Positions 6,965-16,275 of a stretch of 38,567 bases of DNA are shown in pieces. The stretch comes from Phocaeicola intestinalis. GTDB lineage: Bacteria; Bacteroidota; Bacteroidia; Bacteroidales; Bacteroidaceae. The DNA lies in NCBI RefSeq assembly GCF_014837065.1, contig NZ_JACSPP010000033.1, positions 1 through 38,567 of the forward strand, given 5' to 3'. A program made the position numbers and the translations under genes. The notes beneath the pieces were generated by a model that was not told where the DNA came from, did no database searches, and saw nothing but the letters and a program-made list of their open reading frames with translations. Each line of letters starts with the position of its first letter. The first letter of the stretch is position 1.

Positions 6965-8152
6965 TTATTTCAAGATATCCAATTGCTTGAAACATTTTAT
7001 CAGTTTCTCGATTGCGAAATCGATTTGTTCTTTTGTATGGGTTGCCATCAAAGCAAAACGCACCAATGTATCTTGAGGAGCACATGCAGGCGGGATAACC
7101 GGATTGATGAACACGCCTTCATCGAAGGCCAGCTTGGTAACTTCGAAAGTCTTGTCGGTATCACGCACATACAAAGGAATGATTGGGCTCTCTGTATCAC
7201 CGATTTCGAATCCGGCATCACGGAACGACTTCAAGGCATAGTTGGTAATCTTCCACAAATTTTCCTGCCGTTGAGGTTCTGTCTGCAAAATATGCAAAGC
7301 CTCTATGGCAGCAGCCGTTGCAGCAGGAGTATTGCTTGCCTGGAATATATAAGAACGCGCATTATGACGCAACCAGTTGATTGTATCCTTATCCGCAGCC
7401 ACAAATCCACCGATAGAAGCAAGCGATTTGCTGAATGTACCCATAATGAGGTCGATATCTTCCGTAAGTCCAAAATGGTCGCATACGCCACGCCCGTTTC
7501 TACCAAATACTCCTAACCCGTGAGCCTCGTCTACATAAACAGTAGCATTATATTTCTTTTTCAATCTGACAATCTCAGGCAAATTGGCCAGGTCTCCTTC
7601 CATAGAGAACACACTGTCAACAACAATTAACTTAATAGCATCCGGTTCGCATTTTTGAAGTTCACGTTCCAGCGCTTCCATGTCATTGTGTTTGTATTTC
7701 AACTGAGTAGCAAAAGACAGACGGCGTCCGTCAACGATAGAAGCATGGTCGCGGTCATCACAAATGATATAATCACCGCGTCCTACCAATTGAGGTATAA
7801 CACCCTCATTAACGGTAAACCCGGTAGAGAAACATAACGCTTCGTCTTTCCCGATAAATTCCGCCAATTCCTTTTCCAGTTTTATATGGATGTCAAGCGT
7901 ACCATTCAACAAGCGTGAACCTGCACATCCTGTACCGTACTTACGGGTAGCGGCAATGGCAGCATTGATAATACGTTCGTCGTGAGTCAATCCCATATAC
8001 GAATTTGAACCGAACATTAGTACCTTTTTCCCGTCCATCATCACTTCCGTGTCTTGAGCACTGTCTATTTCACGGAAATAGGGGTAAACGCCTCGTTCCA
8101 TATACATTTGAGGCGTTCTGAATTTACTCAATTTGTCTTGTAATAGTCCCAT
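6965..8152 (-). CDS. spt: Serine palmitoyltransferase
   Basis: Condenses L-serine with a long-chain acyl-CoA or acyl-ACP to 3-ketosphinganine, the first step of Bacteroides sphingolipid synthesis, in the cytoplasm. The 395-aa protein is an alpha-oxoamine synthase: H136 in DRDHAS (PLP ring stacking), VDEAHGLG (207-214), and K242 in GTFSKSLASIGG as the PLP lysine. The whole sequence follows the Bacteroides serine palmitoyltransferase pattern closely, including the C-terminal PPACAPQDTLVR segment, which distinguishes it from KBL and BioF relatives. A complete Bacteroides promoter lies upstream (8243-8274). It is divergent from a diacylglycerol/sphingosine-kinase-like gene at 8419, suggesting linked roles in membrane lipids. 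Confidence 0.93.
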   Translation of the reverse strand: MGLLQDKLSKFRTPQMYMERGVYPYFREIDSAQDTEVMMDGKKVLMFGSNSYMGLTHDERIINAAIAATRKYGTGCAGSRLLNGTLDIHIKLEKELAEFIGKDEALCFSTGFTVNEGVIPQLVGRGDYIICDDRDHASIVDGRRLSFATQLKYKHNDMEALERELQKCEPDAIKLIVVDSVFSMEGDLANLPEIVRLKKKYNATVYVDEAHGLGVFGRNGRGVCDHFGLTEDIDLIMGTFSKSLASIGGFVAADKDTINWLRHNARSYIFQASNTPAATAAAIEALHILQTEPQRQENLWKITNYALKSFRDAGFEIGDTESPIIPLYVRDTDKTFEVTKLAFDEGVFINPVIPPACAPQDTLVRFALMATHTKEQIDFAIEKLIKCFKQLDILK

Positions 8153-8242
8153 ATTCTACTGTTTGGTAAATCTTTCTGATTTACATTATTTAATAATAGC
8201 CCTGCCATTCCATATCGGCAGATGTTACATAAAAAGAACGTG

Positions 8243-8274
8243 CAAAGATAATAATTTTAGCAAACTTAATAAGA
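8243..8274 (-). promoter_or_regulatory. Promoter of serine palmitoyltransferase
   Basis: On the minus strand TTTG (8271-8274) is followed after 20 nt by TATCTTTG (8243-8250), matching both the -33 and -7 elements of the Bacteroides consensus with ideal spacing. The start codon is about 90 nt further, leaving a long leader. Confidence 0.75.
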
Positions 8275-8345
8275 TGATAGTACAAAAAAAATGTTTCTTT
8301 CGACATTTATGCTATAAAAAGTGATGTTCATAAACAAAATAGTCT

Positions 8346-8353
8346 TATTTTTG
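8346..8353 (+). promoter_or_regulatory. Putative -7 box of the lipid kinase gene
   Basis: TATTTTTG matches TAnnTTTG, 65 nt before the start codon at 8419. The leader between them contains a solo end of element B. Confidence 0.45.
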
Positions 8354-8382
8354 TTCTTTAATTGAAGAAATGGATTTCCATT

Positions 8383-8395
8383 TGCGGACATTCAT
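8383..8395. repeat. Solo terminal repeat of element B
   Basis: TGCGGACATTCAT is identical to the 13-bp right end of the element at 4756-4887. No matching left end lies nearby. It is 23 bases before the lipid kinase start codon, in its predicted leader. Confidence 0.65.
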
Positions 8396-8418
8396 TATAA
8401 GAAACCAGCAGAACTATC

Positions 8419-9450
8419 ATGAGCTCAAAACAAAGCATACAGTTTATAGTCAACCCAATATCAGGCACGCACGGAAAAGAATTTATCCTACATCTGATAG
8501 ACAAACATATCGACCGAAACCGATATGATTATATAATACGTAAAACCGAATACGCCGGACATGCCAGCGAACTGGCACGACGGGCTGCAGAAGAAAAGAC
8601 GGATATTGTTGTGGCTATTGGAGGCGACGGAACCATCAATGAAATAGGAAGATCATTGATCCATACTGATACTGCTATGGGAATCATCCCATGCGGCTCG
8701 GGCAATGGACTGGCACGGCATTTACATATTCCAATGACACCACATGGAGCCATTGAAACGTTAAATCAAGGCTTTATAAAAGACATCGATTATGGGATTA
8801 TTGACCACCACCCTTTTTTCTGTACCTGTGGAGTCGGGTTCGATGCATTTGTCAGCTTAAAGTTTGCCGACTCGGGTAAAAGAGGATTACTTACATATCT
8901 GGAAAACACTTTGCATGAAAGCCTGACCTACCGGCCTGAGACGTATGAGATAGAAAACAGTTCGGGAACTGTAAAGTACAAGGCATTTCTAATAGCCTGT
9001 GCCAATGCTTCACAATATGGCAACAATGCCTATATTGCCCCACAGGCTTCATTAACCGACGGTATGATGGACATAACCATTCTGGAACCTTTTACCGTAC
9101 TGGATGTACCGGCATTATCTTTTCAACTCTTTAATAAAACAATCGACCAAAACAGTCGCATCAAAACACTGAAAGAAAAAAAAATTACCATCCATCGCCG
9201 CAATGAAGGAGTTTTTCATTTCGACGGGGACCCAATGATGGGAGGCAAAGACCTGACAGTCGAGATAATACACCGTGGACTGAAAGTGATAGCACCTGAA
9301 AAAGGGCGGACATATACCGAACCGTTCAGTGTGTTACAACATTTTACCGACTTTATCGGCACCCGGCCACTCACTTCTACTATTGCAGAAAAGCATCGAA
9401 AGCTGTTACAATTAAACCAAAACTTGTTGCGAAGATTATCGAAGAAGTGA
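8419..9450 (+). CDS. Diacylglycerol/sphingosine kinase-like lipid kinase
   Basis: A 343-aa member of the DAGK catalytic-domain family (COG1597; YegS, DgkB, sphingosine kinases). Visible motifs are VNPISG (11-16), the ATP-binding IGGDGTINE (67-75), IPCGSGNGLARHL (90-102), and the late DGDPM segment typical of the second domain. It is expected to phosphorylate the head hydroxyl of a membrane lipid at the cytoplasmic face. A C-terminal tail of about 45 residues (RTYTEPFSVLQHFTDFIG...) extends beyond the usual end of the fold. It is divergent from serine palmitoyltransferase and convergent with trmN6. The substrate could be diacylglycerol, a sphingoid base or ceramide; the neighbour makes the last two worth considering, but nothing in the sequence decides it. 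Confidence 0.88.
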   Translation: MSSKQSIQFIVNPISGTHGKEFILHLIDKHIDRNRYDYIIRKTEYAGHASELARRAAEEKTDIVVAIGGDGTINEIGRSLIHTDTAMGIIPCGSGNGLARHLHIPMTPHGAIETLNQGFIKDIDYGIIDHHPFFCTCGVGFDAFVSLKFADSGKRGLLTYLENTLHESLTYRPETYEIENSSGTVKYKAFLIACANASQYGNNAYIAPQASLTDGMMDITILEPFTVLDVPALSFQLFNKTIDQNSRIKTLKEKKITIHRRNEGVFHFDGDPMMGGKDLTVEIIHRGLKVIAPEKGRTYTEPFSVLQHFTDFIGTRPLTSTIAEKHRKLLQLNQNLLRRLSKK

Positions 9451-9573
9451 AATCTGCAAAGACCAGCCCATATTCCACCACAGAAGCCCATGCCCAATAC
9501 ATTGCGGGTATCTCCTGTGGTGGTCTTAATGCACAAAATGTTTCAAGGCGAGAACAGCTTTGATTATCCCCGG

Positions 9574-10275
9574 TCAAAAAGCCAAATAAAAATCTTTGAC
9601 CAATTGAATAAAATCCGGACTATAGATGCGAGGCTCGGATTCTATAACCAATGTATCTTCTTTACAGGGAAGAATATTTCTGCTTAAAGTAAGCAAAACA
9701 CGTTTAGGAGATATACCCGGTCTGGTCTGTACATCCGTCCGGCACATTGGATACAAATACCGTCCGGCAGCTAAATCAATAAAATGCCCTGACACTTCGA
9801 AAGGTAAGATAACTGAAAAACAACCATCATCCGTCAAAAGACGTATCACTGCATCTAACAAATCCTCAAACGAAAGAGCGCCTGTATGTCGCGCAGCATT
9901 CCGCTGGCTATCAGAGCAATAAACCTGCTCACGAAAATAAGGAGGGTTTGATAGGATTGTATCATATTTTCCTCCTTCAAATGCTGTAATATCTGCCTGT
10001 CTGATACTTACCCGTCCTTTCCAAGGTGACAATGCTACATTTTCGCATGCTTGCTTCGCAGCCTCGGCATCAATTTCTACACCTGTTACTTTAGCACGAC
10101 AACGCTGAGCTATCATCAACGCTATCAGACCGCTTCCTGTACCTATATCAAGCACATTCTGAGAATGGCTGACATCAGTCCATGCTCCTAGTAATACACC
10201 GTCCGTACCTACCTTCATGGCACACCTGTCGTGCCAAATTTCGAACTGCTTGAATCGAAAGAAAGGATTTCCCAT
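9574..10275 (-). CDS. trmN6: tRNA1(Val) (adenine(37)-N6)-methyltransferase
   Basis: Methylates A37 of tRNA-Val using S-adenosylmethionine. The 233-aa protein has the class I methyltransferase fold: motif I VLDIGTGSGLIALMIAQ (41-57), the acidic end of strand 2 GVEIDAEA (65-72), and the catalytic SNPPYF (109-114) of N6-adenine methyltransferases. The N-terminal FRFKQFEIWHDRCAMKVGTDGVLLGAW is the characteristic TrmN6 (YfiC) substrate segment. The start at 10275 is fixed by this segment. It is divergent from lon, with a 174-base gap, and convergent with the lipid kinase gene; 9451-9573 contains only a weak long-loop hairpin. Confidence 0.92.
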   Translation of the reverse strand: MGNPFFRFKQFEIWHDRCAMKVGTDGVLLGAWTDVSHSQNVLDIGTGSGLIALMIAQRCRAKVTGVEIDAEAAKQACENVALSPWKGRVSIRQADITAFEGGKYDTILSNPPYFREQVYCSDSQRNAARHTGALSFEDLLDAVIRLLTDDGCFSVILPFEVSGHFIDLAAGRYLYPMCRTDVQTRPGISPKRVLLTLSRNILPCKEDTLVIESEPRIYSPDFIQLVKDFYLAF

Positions 10276-10393
10276 AAGCTAACTTTTCTAATTTTCGTCA
10301 AAAATAGATAAATCGCCTCTCATTTCAGCATGAAACACTGATTTATTTCACGTATTTGCAACTTTTCTGTTTTCGTATTCAAAGCAGATTGCT

Positions 10394-10401
10394 TAACTTT
10401 G
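10394..10401 (+). promoter_or_regulatory. Putative -7 box of the lon operon
   Basis: TAACTTTG matches TAnnTTTG, 49 nt before the lon start. A near-consensus TTTC (10371-10374) lies 19 nt upstream at the -33 position. Confidence 0.5.
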
Positions 10402-10449
10402 TACCCGTTTTGGGATATTTATTAAACAAGAATAGACAAACCCACAATT

Positions 10450-12954
10450 ATGGTAAGAAGGAAAAAAATAGAAATGGATATGAATGCAGTCTCAGACGAA
10501 GTGTCAATGGTAGCCGAGATAAGTGCAGAGCCAGAACAACCTTCAGTCGATGAAGTAAACAAAGAAATGCCTATTATGACATTACGTAACATGCTTATGT
10601 TTACGGGAATTGTCATGCCCGTTACGGTAGGCAGACAGGCTACACTCAAACTTGTGCGTTCTGCTTCGAAAAACAAACAGCATATCATTATAGCCACTCA
10701 AAAATCAGCCGAGGTAGAAGAGCCCGGAATAAATGATTTATATCCAATAGGAGTCATTGGACGTGTACTCCGAATCTTTGAATTGCCGGGAGGTGCTACC
10801 ACCGTCATTTTACAGGCAAGCAATGTAAAAGTACGGTTAGATGAAATTACATCAACAGAACCTTACCTAAAAGGTAAAGTTGTAGTGGAACCGGAAAACC
10901 TGAATACGGAGAACAATGATGAATTCAAAGCACTGATGGATACATGCCTCGAACTTGCAAACCAATATGTGGACGCTAGTGACCGGTTGAGTCCAGATGT
11001 AACTTTTGCTTTGAAAAATCTACCGAAAGACCATATACTTGTAAACTACATCTGTACCAATTTCCCATTTGGATTGGAAGAAAAGTTTGACCTGATATGC
11101 AAGCCGACATTAACCGAACGACTGTATAACTTGATACAGGTATTAAACCGGGAAACCAAGCTGGCAGAATTAAAGCATGATATCCAAATGCGTACACGCG
11201 AAGACTTAGACCGTCAACAACGCGAATATTTCCTGCAACAGCAAATCAAAAACATACAAGACGAATTAGGAAACAGCCAGGAAGATGAAATAGATGGCTT
11301 ACGTGCAAAAGGGAAAACAAAGAAATGGAGCAAAGAGGTAGCTGCGACATTTGAACGAGAAGTGCAGAAACTGGAACGCATCAACCCACAGTCACCTGAT
11401 TACAATGTACAGCTGACCTACCTCCAGACATTGCTTTCATTGCCGTGGAACGTATACACAACCGACAATCTGAGCATTCTCAATGCCGAAAAAGTATTGA
11501 ACAAAGACCATTACGGACTGGAAAAAGTAAAAGAGCGTATTTTGGAACATCTGGCTGTACTGAAGCTGAAGGGCGATCTGAAATCACCCATCCTCTGCCT
11601 GTATGGTCCTCCGGGAGTAGGAAAGACTTCGCTGGGACGCTCCATCGCATCGGCACTGAAACGAAAATATATCCGAATGTCGTTAGGTGGCGTACACGAT
11701 GAAGCTGAAATCCGGGGACACCGCAAGACCTATATCGGTGCCATGCCGGGACGCATCATCAAAAGTCTGATGAAAGCTGAATCGTCGAATCCGGTCATCA
11801 TCCTCGATGAAATAGATAAAATGGGAAACGACCGTCAAGGAGATCCTGCATCAGCAATGTTGGAAGTGCTTGACCCTGAACAAAACAATACATTCCACGA
11901 CAATTACGTAGATATGGATTACGACCTTTCGAAAGTGATGTTCATCGCCACGGCAAACAACCTGAGCACTATTCCGACTCCTTTGCTTGACCGTATGGAA
12001 CTGATTGAAGTAAGTGGATACATCACCGAAGAAAAAATAGAGATAGCCCGCCGTCATCTGATTCCAAAGGAATTGTTGGCCAATGGTCTGACCAAAGAAC
12101 ACGTAAAGTTCACCAAACCCGCCATTGAGTGTATTATCGAAAACTACACCCGTGAAAGCGGTGTGCGTGAGTTGGAAAAGAAAATCAGCAAAATCATGCG
12201 CAAAATCGCATTGGAAATTGCCAGCGACAAATTTACCAGCCAGCACGAACTGAAACCGGAAGACATCAAAAAATACTTAGGCACACCTGAATATTCGCGC
12301 GACAAATACCAAGGAAATGAATATGCCGGCGTGGTGACCGGACTGGCATGGACTGCCGTAGGAGGAGAAATCCTCTTTGTGGAAACCAGCCTGAGCAAAG
12401 GCAAGGGTGAACGACTGACCCTGACGGGAAATCTGGGTGATGTAATGAAAGAATCGGCCATGCTGGCACTGGAATACCTGAAAGCCCATTCATTCTTGCT
12501 TGACTTGCCAGATGGTATTTTTGAAAACTGGAACATTCACGTCCATGTGCCCGAAGGAGCCATACCCAAAGACGGACCGTCAGCGGGTATTACGATGGTA
12601 ACCTCACTCGCATCAGCACTGACCCAACGGAAAGTAAAAGCCAACCTAGCCATGACAGGAGAAATTACTTTACGTGGAAAAGTACTTCCGGTAGGAGGTA
12701 TCCGTGAAAAAATTCTGGCAGCAAAACGTGCTGGAATCACCAACCTCATCCTATGTGAAGAAAACCGGAAAGACATTGAGGAAATACAACCGCTCTATTT
12801 GAAAGGACTGACATTCCATTATGTGAAAGATATAAAAGAAGTACTTCAACTGGCACTGACAGACGAAAAAGTAACAGACGCAATCGACTTCGCTGCCATC
12901 ATGAAAAAAGACAAAGAAAAAGAAAAGGAAGCCGAAACGCATACGACAAAATGA
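10450..12954 (+). CDS. lon: ATP-dependent endopeptidase Lon
   Basis: Cytosolic AAA+ protease that degrades misfolded and regulatory proteins. The 834-aa product contains the LON substrate-binding domain (about 40-240), a coiled helical region with [16 protein letters not shown] (259-274), Walker A GPPGVGKT (386-393), Walker [10 protein letters not shown] (449-457), and the protease domain with the catalytic dyad S711 (KDGPSAG) and K754 (GGIREKI). The N-terminus has about 35 extra charged residues before the LON domain, and the C-terminus ends in a [10 protein letters not shown] tail. The stop overlaps the tgt start by four bases (ATGA), indicating a translationally coupled operon lon-tgt-lptF/G-like. 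Confidence 0.98.
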   Translation: MVRRKKIEMDMNAVSDEVSMVAEISAEPEQPSVDEVNKEMPIMTLRNMLMFTGIVMPVTVGRQATLKLVRSASKNKQHIIIATQKSAEVEEPGINDLYPIGVIGRVLRIFELPGGATTVILQASNVKVRLDEITSTEPYLKGKVVVEPENLNTENNDEFKALMDTCLELANQYVDASDRLSPDVTFALKNLPKDHILVNYICTNFPFGLEEKFDLICKPTLTERLYNLIQVLNRETKLAELKHDIQMRTREDLDRQQREYFLQQQIKNIQDELGNSQEDEIDGLRAKGKTKKWSKEVAATFEREVQKLERINPQSPDYNVQLTYLQTLLSLPWNVYTTDNLSILNAEKVLNKDHYGLEKVKERILEHLAVLKLKGDLKSPILCLYGPPGVGKTSLGRSIASALKRKYIRMSLGGVHDEAEIRGHRKTYIGAMPGRIIKSLMKAESSNPVIILDEIDKMGNDRQGDPASAMLEVLDPEQNNTFHDNYVDMDYDLSKVMFIATANNLSTIPTPLLDRMELIEVSGYITEEKIEIARRHLIPKELLANGLTKEHVKFTKPAIECIIENYTRESGVRELEKKISKIMRKIALEIASDKFTSQHELKPEDIKKYLGTPEYSRDKYQGNEYAGVVTGLAWTAVGGEILFVETSLSKGKGERLTLTGNLGDVMKESAMLALEYLKAHSFLLDLPDGIFENWNIHVHVPEGAIPKDGPSAGITMVTSLASALTQRKVKANLAMTGEITLRGKVLPVGGIREKILAAKRAGITNLILCEENRKDIEEIQPLYLKGLTFHYVKDIKEVLQLALTDEKVTDAIDFAAIMKKDKEKEKEAETHTTK

Positions 12955-14081
12955 AATTTGAATTACAATATACAGACCCAAAATCGAATGCACGCGCCGG
13001 CCTGATAGAAACCGACCACGGGCAGATAGAAACACCTATATTCATGCCCGTGGGCACCATAGGCAGTGTGAAAGCCGTTCATTTGCGTGAACTGAAAGAA
13101 GATATCAAGGCTCAAATCATCTTAGGGAATACGTATCACCTGTACCTGCGTCCCGGACTGGAAGTTCTGGAAGCAGCCGGAGGCCTGCACAAATTCAACG
13201 GATTCGACCGTCCGATGCTGACCGACAGCGGAGGATTTCAGGTATTCTCCCTTTCGGGCATACGCAAGATGCGGGAAGATGGTGTAGAATTCCGTTCGCA
13301 CATTGACGGGTCAAAACATCTTTTCACCCCTGAACGGGTAATGGATATCGAGCGTACCATCGGTGCCGACATCATGATGGCATTCGACGAATGTACACCC
13401 GGCACTGCCGATTACGAATACGCCCGTAAGTCAATGGAACTGACGCACAGATGGCTGGACCGCTGCATCACTCGTTTCAATGAAACCGAACCCAAGTATG
13501 GCTATAACCAATCACTGTTTCCCATTGTACAAGGATGTGTATATACCGATTTGCGCAAACGTTCGGCAGAATATATCGCCTCGAAAAATGCAGACGGAAA
13601 CGCCATTGGAGGACTCGCCGTGGGAGAACCAACAGAAAAAATGTATGAAATGATTGAAGTGGTCAATGAAATTCTCCCAACCGACAAGCCTCGTTACCTG
13701 ATGGGCGTAGGCACACCGGTCAACATTCTGGAAGGCATCGAACGAGGAGTAGACATGTTCGATTGTGTAATGCCTACCCGAAACGGAAGAAACGGTATGC
13801 TTTTTACCAAAGACGGAATCATGAACATGCGCAACAAAAAATGGGAAAAAGATTTTTCTCCTATTGAAGCAGACGGTGCCTCCTATGTGGACACTATGTA
13901 CAGCCGTGCCTACCTGCGCCACCTGTTCCATGCACAAGAACTGCTGGCGATGCAAATTGCATCCATCCACAACCTTGCTTTCTACTTGTGGCTGGTCAGT
14001 GAAGCCCGAAAACACATCATCGCAGGCGACTTCTCTACCTGGAAGCCAGCAATGATAAAACGAATCTCTACCCGCTTATAA
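12951..14081 (+). CDS. tgt: Queuine/preQ1 tRNA-guanine transglycosylase lacking zinc cysteines
   Basis: Exchanges guanine at position 34 of GUN-anticodon tRNAs for preQ1 (or queuine). The 376-aa TIM-barrel protein keeps the catalytic D92 (TDSGGFQVFS), the nucleophile D271 (FDCVMPTRNGRNG), GGLAVGE for substrate recognition, and the C-terminal histidine H340 (SIHNLAF). The zinc site that usually reads DCxCxTC before SRAYLRHL is here ADGASYVDTMY (307-317), with none of the three cysteines. I recall the same replacement in other Bacteroidetes Tgt proteins, so the enzyme is probably active and structurally stabilised in another way. It is coupled to lon by a four-base overlap and followed after 13 bases by the LptF/LptG-type gene. 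Confidence 0.96.
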   Translation: MKFELQYTDPKSNARAGLIETDHGQIETPIFMPVGTIGSVKAVHLRELKEDIKAQIILGNTYHLYLRPGLEVLEAAGGLHKFNGFDRPMLTDSGGFQVFSLSGIRKMREDGVEFRSHIDGSKHLFTPERVMDIERTIGADIMMAFDECTPGTADYEYARKSMELTHRWLDRCITRFNETEPKYGYNQSLFPIVQGCVYTDLRKRSAEYIASKNADGNAIGGLAVGEPTEKMYEMIEVVNEILPTDKPRYLMGVGTPVNILEGIERGVDMFDCVMPTRNGRNGMLFTKDGIMNMRNKKWEKDFSPIEADGASYVDTMYSRAYLRHLFHAQELLAMQIASIHNLAFYLWLVSEARKHIIAGDFSTWKPAMIKRISTRL

Positions 14082-14094
14082 AAAATACACACCG

Positions 14095-15279
14095 ATGAAA
14101 CTGACCGAAAAACTGAAATTAAGGACACGACTGCCGCATACAATGCCGAAAAAAAACATTGTTCCGACTGGTTTGAAAAGTATCTTCCAGCAGAAATGGC
14201 TGAAACGTCTGGACCGATACATCATTGTCAAATTCTTGGGAACATACTTCTTTGCCATTGCCTTGATTATTTCCATCGCAGTAGTGTTCGACGTCAATGA
14301 AAACATCGACCGTTTCATCAACAACAAGGCTCCGCTGAAAGCCATTGTCTTTGACTATTACCTGAACTTCATTCCCTATTATACCAACCTGTTCAGCCCA
14401 TTGTTTGTCTTCATTGCCGTAATATTCTTCACCTCAAAACTAGCAGAGAACTCGGAAATCATCGCGATGTTTTCTACCGGCATGAGCTTCAAGCGACTGA
14501 TGGTACCTTATATGATTTCGGCTGCTATCATTTCAGCTGTCACTTTTGTGCTAGGTACAGAGGTCATCCCTACTGGAAGCGTCACACGACTGAGATTTGA
14601 AGAGCTCTACAAGAAGAAAAAATCAGCAGATTATGCACGAAATATCCAACTGGAAGTAGACACAGGAGTGGTAGCCTATATGGAAAGGTACGAAAACTAC
14701 AACAAAACAGGCTACCGCTTCTCGCTCGACAAGTTCGAAGACCACAAATTAGTATCACACCTCACAGCACGCCGCGTGACATACGATACCGCATCGTACC
14801 ACAAATGGATCATCCGCGACTACATGATCAGGGAAATGCGTGGAATGAAAGAAGTTATCACACGGGGAGAACGTCTTGACTCCATCATTAAAATGGAACC
14901 GCAAGATTTCCTCATCACACGCGGCCAGCAAGAAACAATGACCAGTCCACAACTGCGCGAATATATCCGGAAGCAGAAACAACGGGGATTTGCCAACATC
15001 AAAGAATTCGAAGTGGAATACCACCGACGGATAGCTATGTCGTTCGCTGCCTTCATCCTAACAGCCATCGGGCTTTCACTTTCTTCGCGGAAGGTGAAAG
15101 GCGGAATGGGACTACATTTAGGTATCGGACTGGCATTGAGTTTCTCATACATCTTGTTCCAAACCATATCAGCTACCTTCGCCATCAATGGCAATATGCC
15201 ACCGGCCATTGCTGTATGGATTCCGAACATTTTATACTTGTTTATTGCTATCTACTTGTATCACAAAGCACCGAAATAA
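14095..15279 (+). CDS. LptF/LptG family permease (YjgP/YjgQ)
   Basis: Inner-membrane subunit of the lipopolysaccharide export transporter; LptF/G pair with the LptB ATPase and hand LPS to LptC/LptA. The 394-aa protein shows the family layout: YIIVKFLGTYFFAIALIISIAVVF (membrane segment 1, about 43-66), two further segments near 90-150, a large periplasmic jellyroll domain (about 160-300), then three C-terminal segments (SFAAFILTAIGLSLSS..., GLALSFSYILFQTISATFA, WIPNILYLFIAIYL). About 40 basic residues precede the first segment, longer than in E. coli proteins; the start after the 13-base gap to tgt is the only suitable one. Whether it is LptF or LptG cannot be decided from this protein alone. 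Confidence 0.92.
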   Translation: MKLTEKLKLRTRLPHTMPKKNIVPTGLKSIFQQKWLKRLDRYIIVKFLGTYFFAIALIISIAVVFDVNENIDRFINNKAPLKAIVFDYYLNFIPYYTNLFSPLFVFIAVIFFTSKLAENSEIIAMFSTGMSFKRLMVPYMISAAIISAVTFVLGTEVIPTGSVTRLRFEELYKKKKSADYARNIQLEVDTGVVAYMERYENYNKTGYRFSLDKFEDHKLVSHLTARRVTYDTASYHKWIIRDYMIREMRGMKEVITRGERLDSIIKMEPQDFLITRGQQETMTSPQLREYIRKQKQRGFANIKEFEVEYHRRIAMSFAAFILTAIGLSLSSRKVKGGMGLHLGIGLALSFSYILFQTISATFAINGNMPPAIAVWIPNILYLFIAIYLYHKAPK

Positions 15280-15293
15280 AGAGATAAACGTTA

Positions 15294-15374
15294 TATGAAT
15301 ATTCACAAATAGCCCATACAGGAGCGTATACATACGCCCTGAAGAACAAATCAGGCAAAATGTGGATATTCATA
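15294..15374. repeat. 81-bp inverted-repeat structure after the LptF/G-type gene
   Basis: TATGAATATTCACA (15294-15307) pairs with TGTGGATATTCATA (15361-15374) with one G-T pair. Inside lies a perfect small hairpin, GCGTAT-AC-ATACGC. It begins 14 bases after the stop codon of the lon-tgt-lptF/G operon. It could be an RNA 3' structure or a small element; there is no T-run. Confidence 0.55.
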
Positions 15375-15491
15375 AAACTCTCTATACATGGCTGAAGACA
15401 AAAGAAATAATATATGTTATGCAATGTTTTCTAATGACGCAATCAGCATCCATAATAGGCTAAAAAAATTATTCCCGTAAAACTGTATGAA

Positions 15492-15968
15492 CTATATGCC
15501 GTCATGTGCTGATATGATGGAGTTCTCTATAAATATATCTTTTACAGCCTGAAGCAGTTTCTCTTTTTCAAATTTCTTCAATTTGCCCGGATATTTTAAG
15601 GCCTTTAAAAAATCTATAAATGAAAGGGCTAAAAATTTGAGACATTCTTCTTTCGTAGTCAACTTAAAATAACCTTCGAAATCCACCACAAAATCTACCG
15701 TGAGGCATTTATACATTCTTACTTCAGGAGTTACAGAACCCCTAAATTTCAAAGTTTTATCTTCATAATATTTAGGACGACGTGCTTGAAAGAATTGACT
15801 GAACTTAGGTGACAAGCATATAAGGCCTATACATATTTCTTCCACTAAATCAGAATTAAATCTAAGTAATCCTTTTGATAGTACACTCTCAAATGCATAG
15901 AGTGCATCTTTATAGAAGCTAAAACTTGAAAGTTCTCTGGATGTTTCTATTGCAAATGTCGTTTTCAT
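15492..15968 (-). CDS. Orphan hypothetical protein, 158 aa
   Basis: I do not recognise the family. The protein begins MKTTFAIETSRELSSFSFYKD, is soluble and mostly helical, rich in Phe, Leu, Lys and Glu, with no signal peptide, membrane segment or catalytic motif visible. The central part (SPKFSQFFQARRPKYYEDKT) is followed by a strand-like segment (MYKCLTVDFVVDFEGYF) and a C-terminal helical region. The composition, AT-rich DNA and isolation between an inverted repeat and a transposase remnant point to accessory DNA. It resembles in size and style the immunity or orphan proteins of polymorphic toxin loci, but no toxin gene is nearby. A -7 box (15996-16003) supports its being a real transcribed gene. 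Confidence 0.65.
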   Translation of the reverse strand: MKTTFAIETSRELSSFSFYKDALYAFESVLSKGLLRFNSDLVEEICIGLICLSPKFSQFFQARRPKYYEDKTLKFRGSVTPEVRMYKCLTVDFVVDFEGYFKLTTKEECLKFLALSFIDFLKALKYPGKLKKFEKEKLLQAVKDIFIENSIISAHDGI

Positions 15969-15995
15969 ACCTTGTTATTTTAATAGAACAATATA

Positions 15996-16003
15996 CAAAT
16001 ATA
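15996..16003 (-). promoter_or_regulatory. Putative -7 box of the orphan gene
   Basis: On the minus strand TATATTTG matches TAnnTTTG and lies 28 nt before the start codon at 15968. Confidence 0.5.
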
Positions 16004-16110
16004 ATCGTTTTTTCTTATTATATAAAAGATGGTCTATTGCGTTTATTACCAGAAGGTAATTGTCCATTCTGAAAAAAGTACCAATACAACATTATTTTTT
16101 GAGACAACCT

Positions 16111-16138
16111 TGTAATTACTGTTGTGTAATTACTGTTG
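16111..16138. repeat. Two tandem copies of a 14-bp unit
   Basis: TGTAATTACTGTTG is repeated twice without a gap. It lies in the 617-base stretch 15969-16585, which otherwise holds a promoter box, an element-A copy (16276-16363), a transposase remnant, and a TATATTTG box at 16193-16200 with no gene behind it. Confidence 0.6.
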
Positions 16139-16275
16139 CATATTGAAATGCATTATAAGCCGGCAGTCAGATATTTATTTGATAATAATTAGTATATTTG
16201 CTTGTAAAATAGTGCCACTTTAGTTAATGAATTGAAGTGGCCACAATTAAATACTATAAATCTTATGGAATTTAA

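Noticed and set aside
9475..9523. Hairpin CCACCACAG/CTGTGGTGG between the lipid kinase and trmN6 genes
   Set aside because: Only nine pairs around a 31-base loop and no T-run; too weak to call a terminator.
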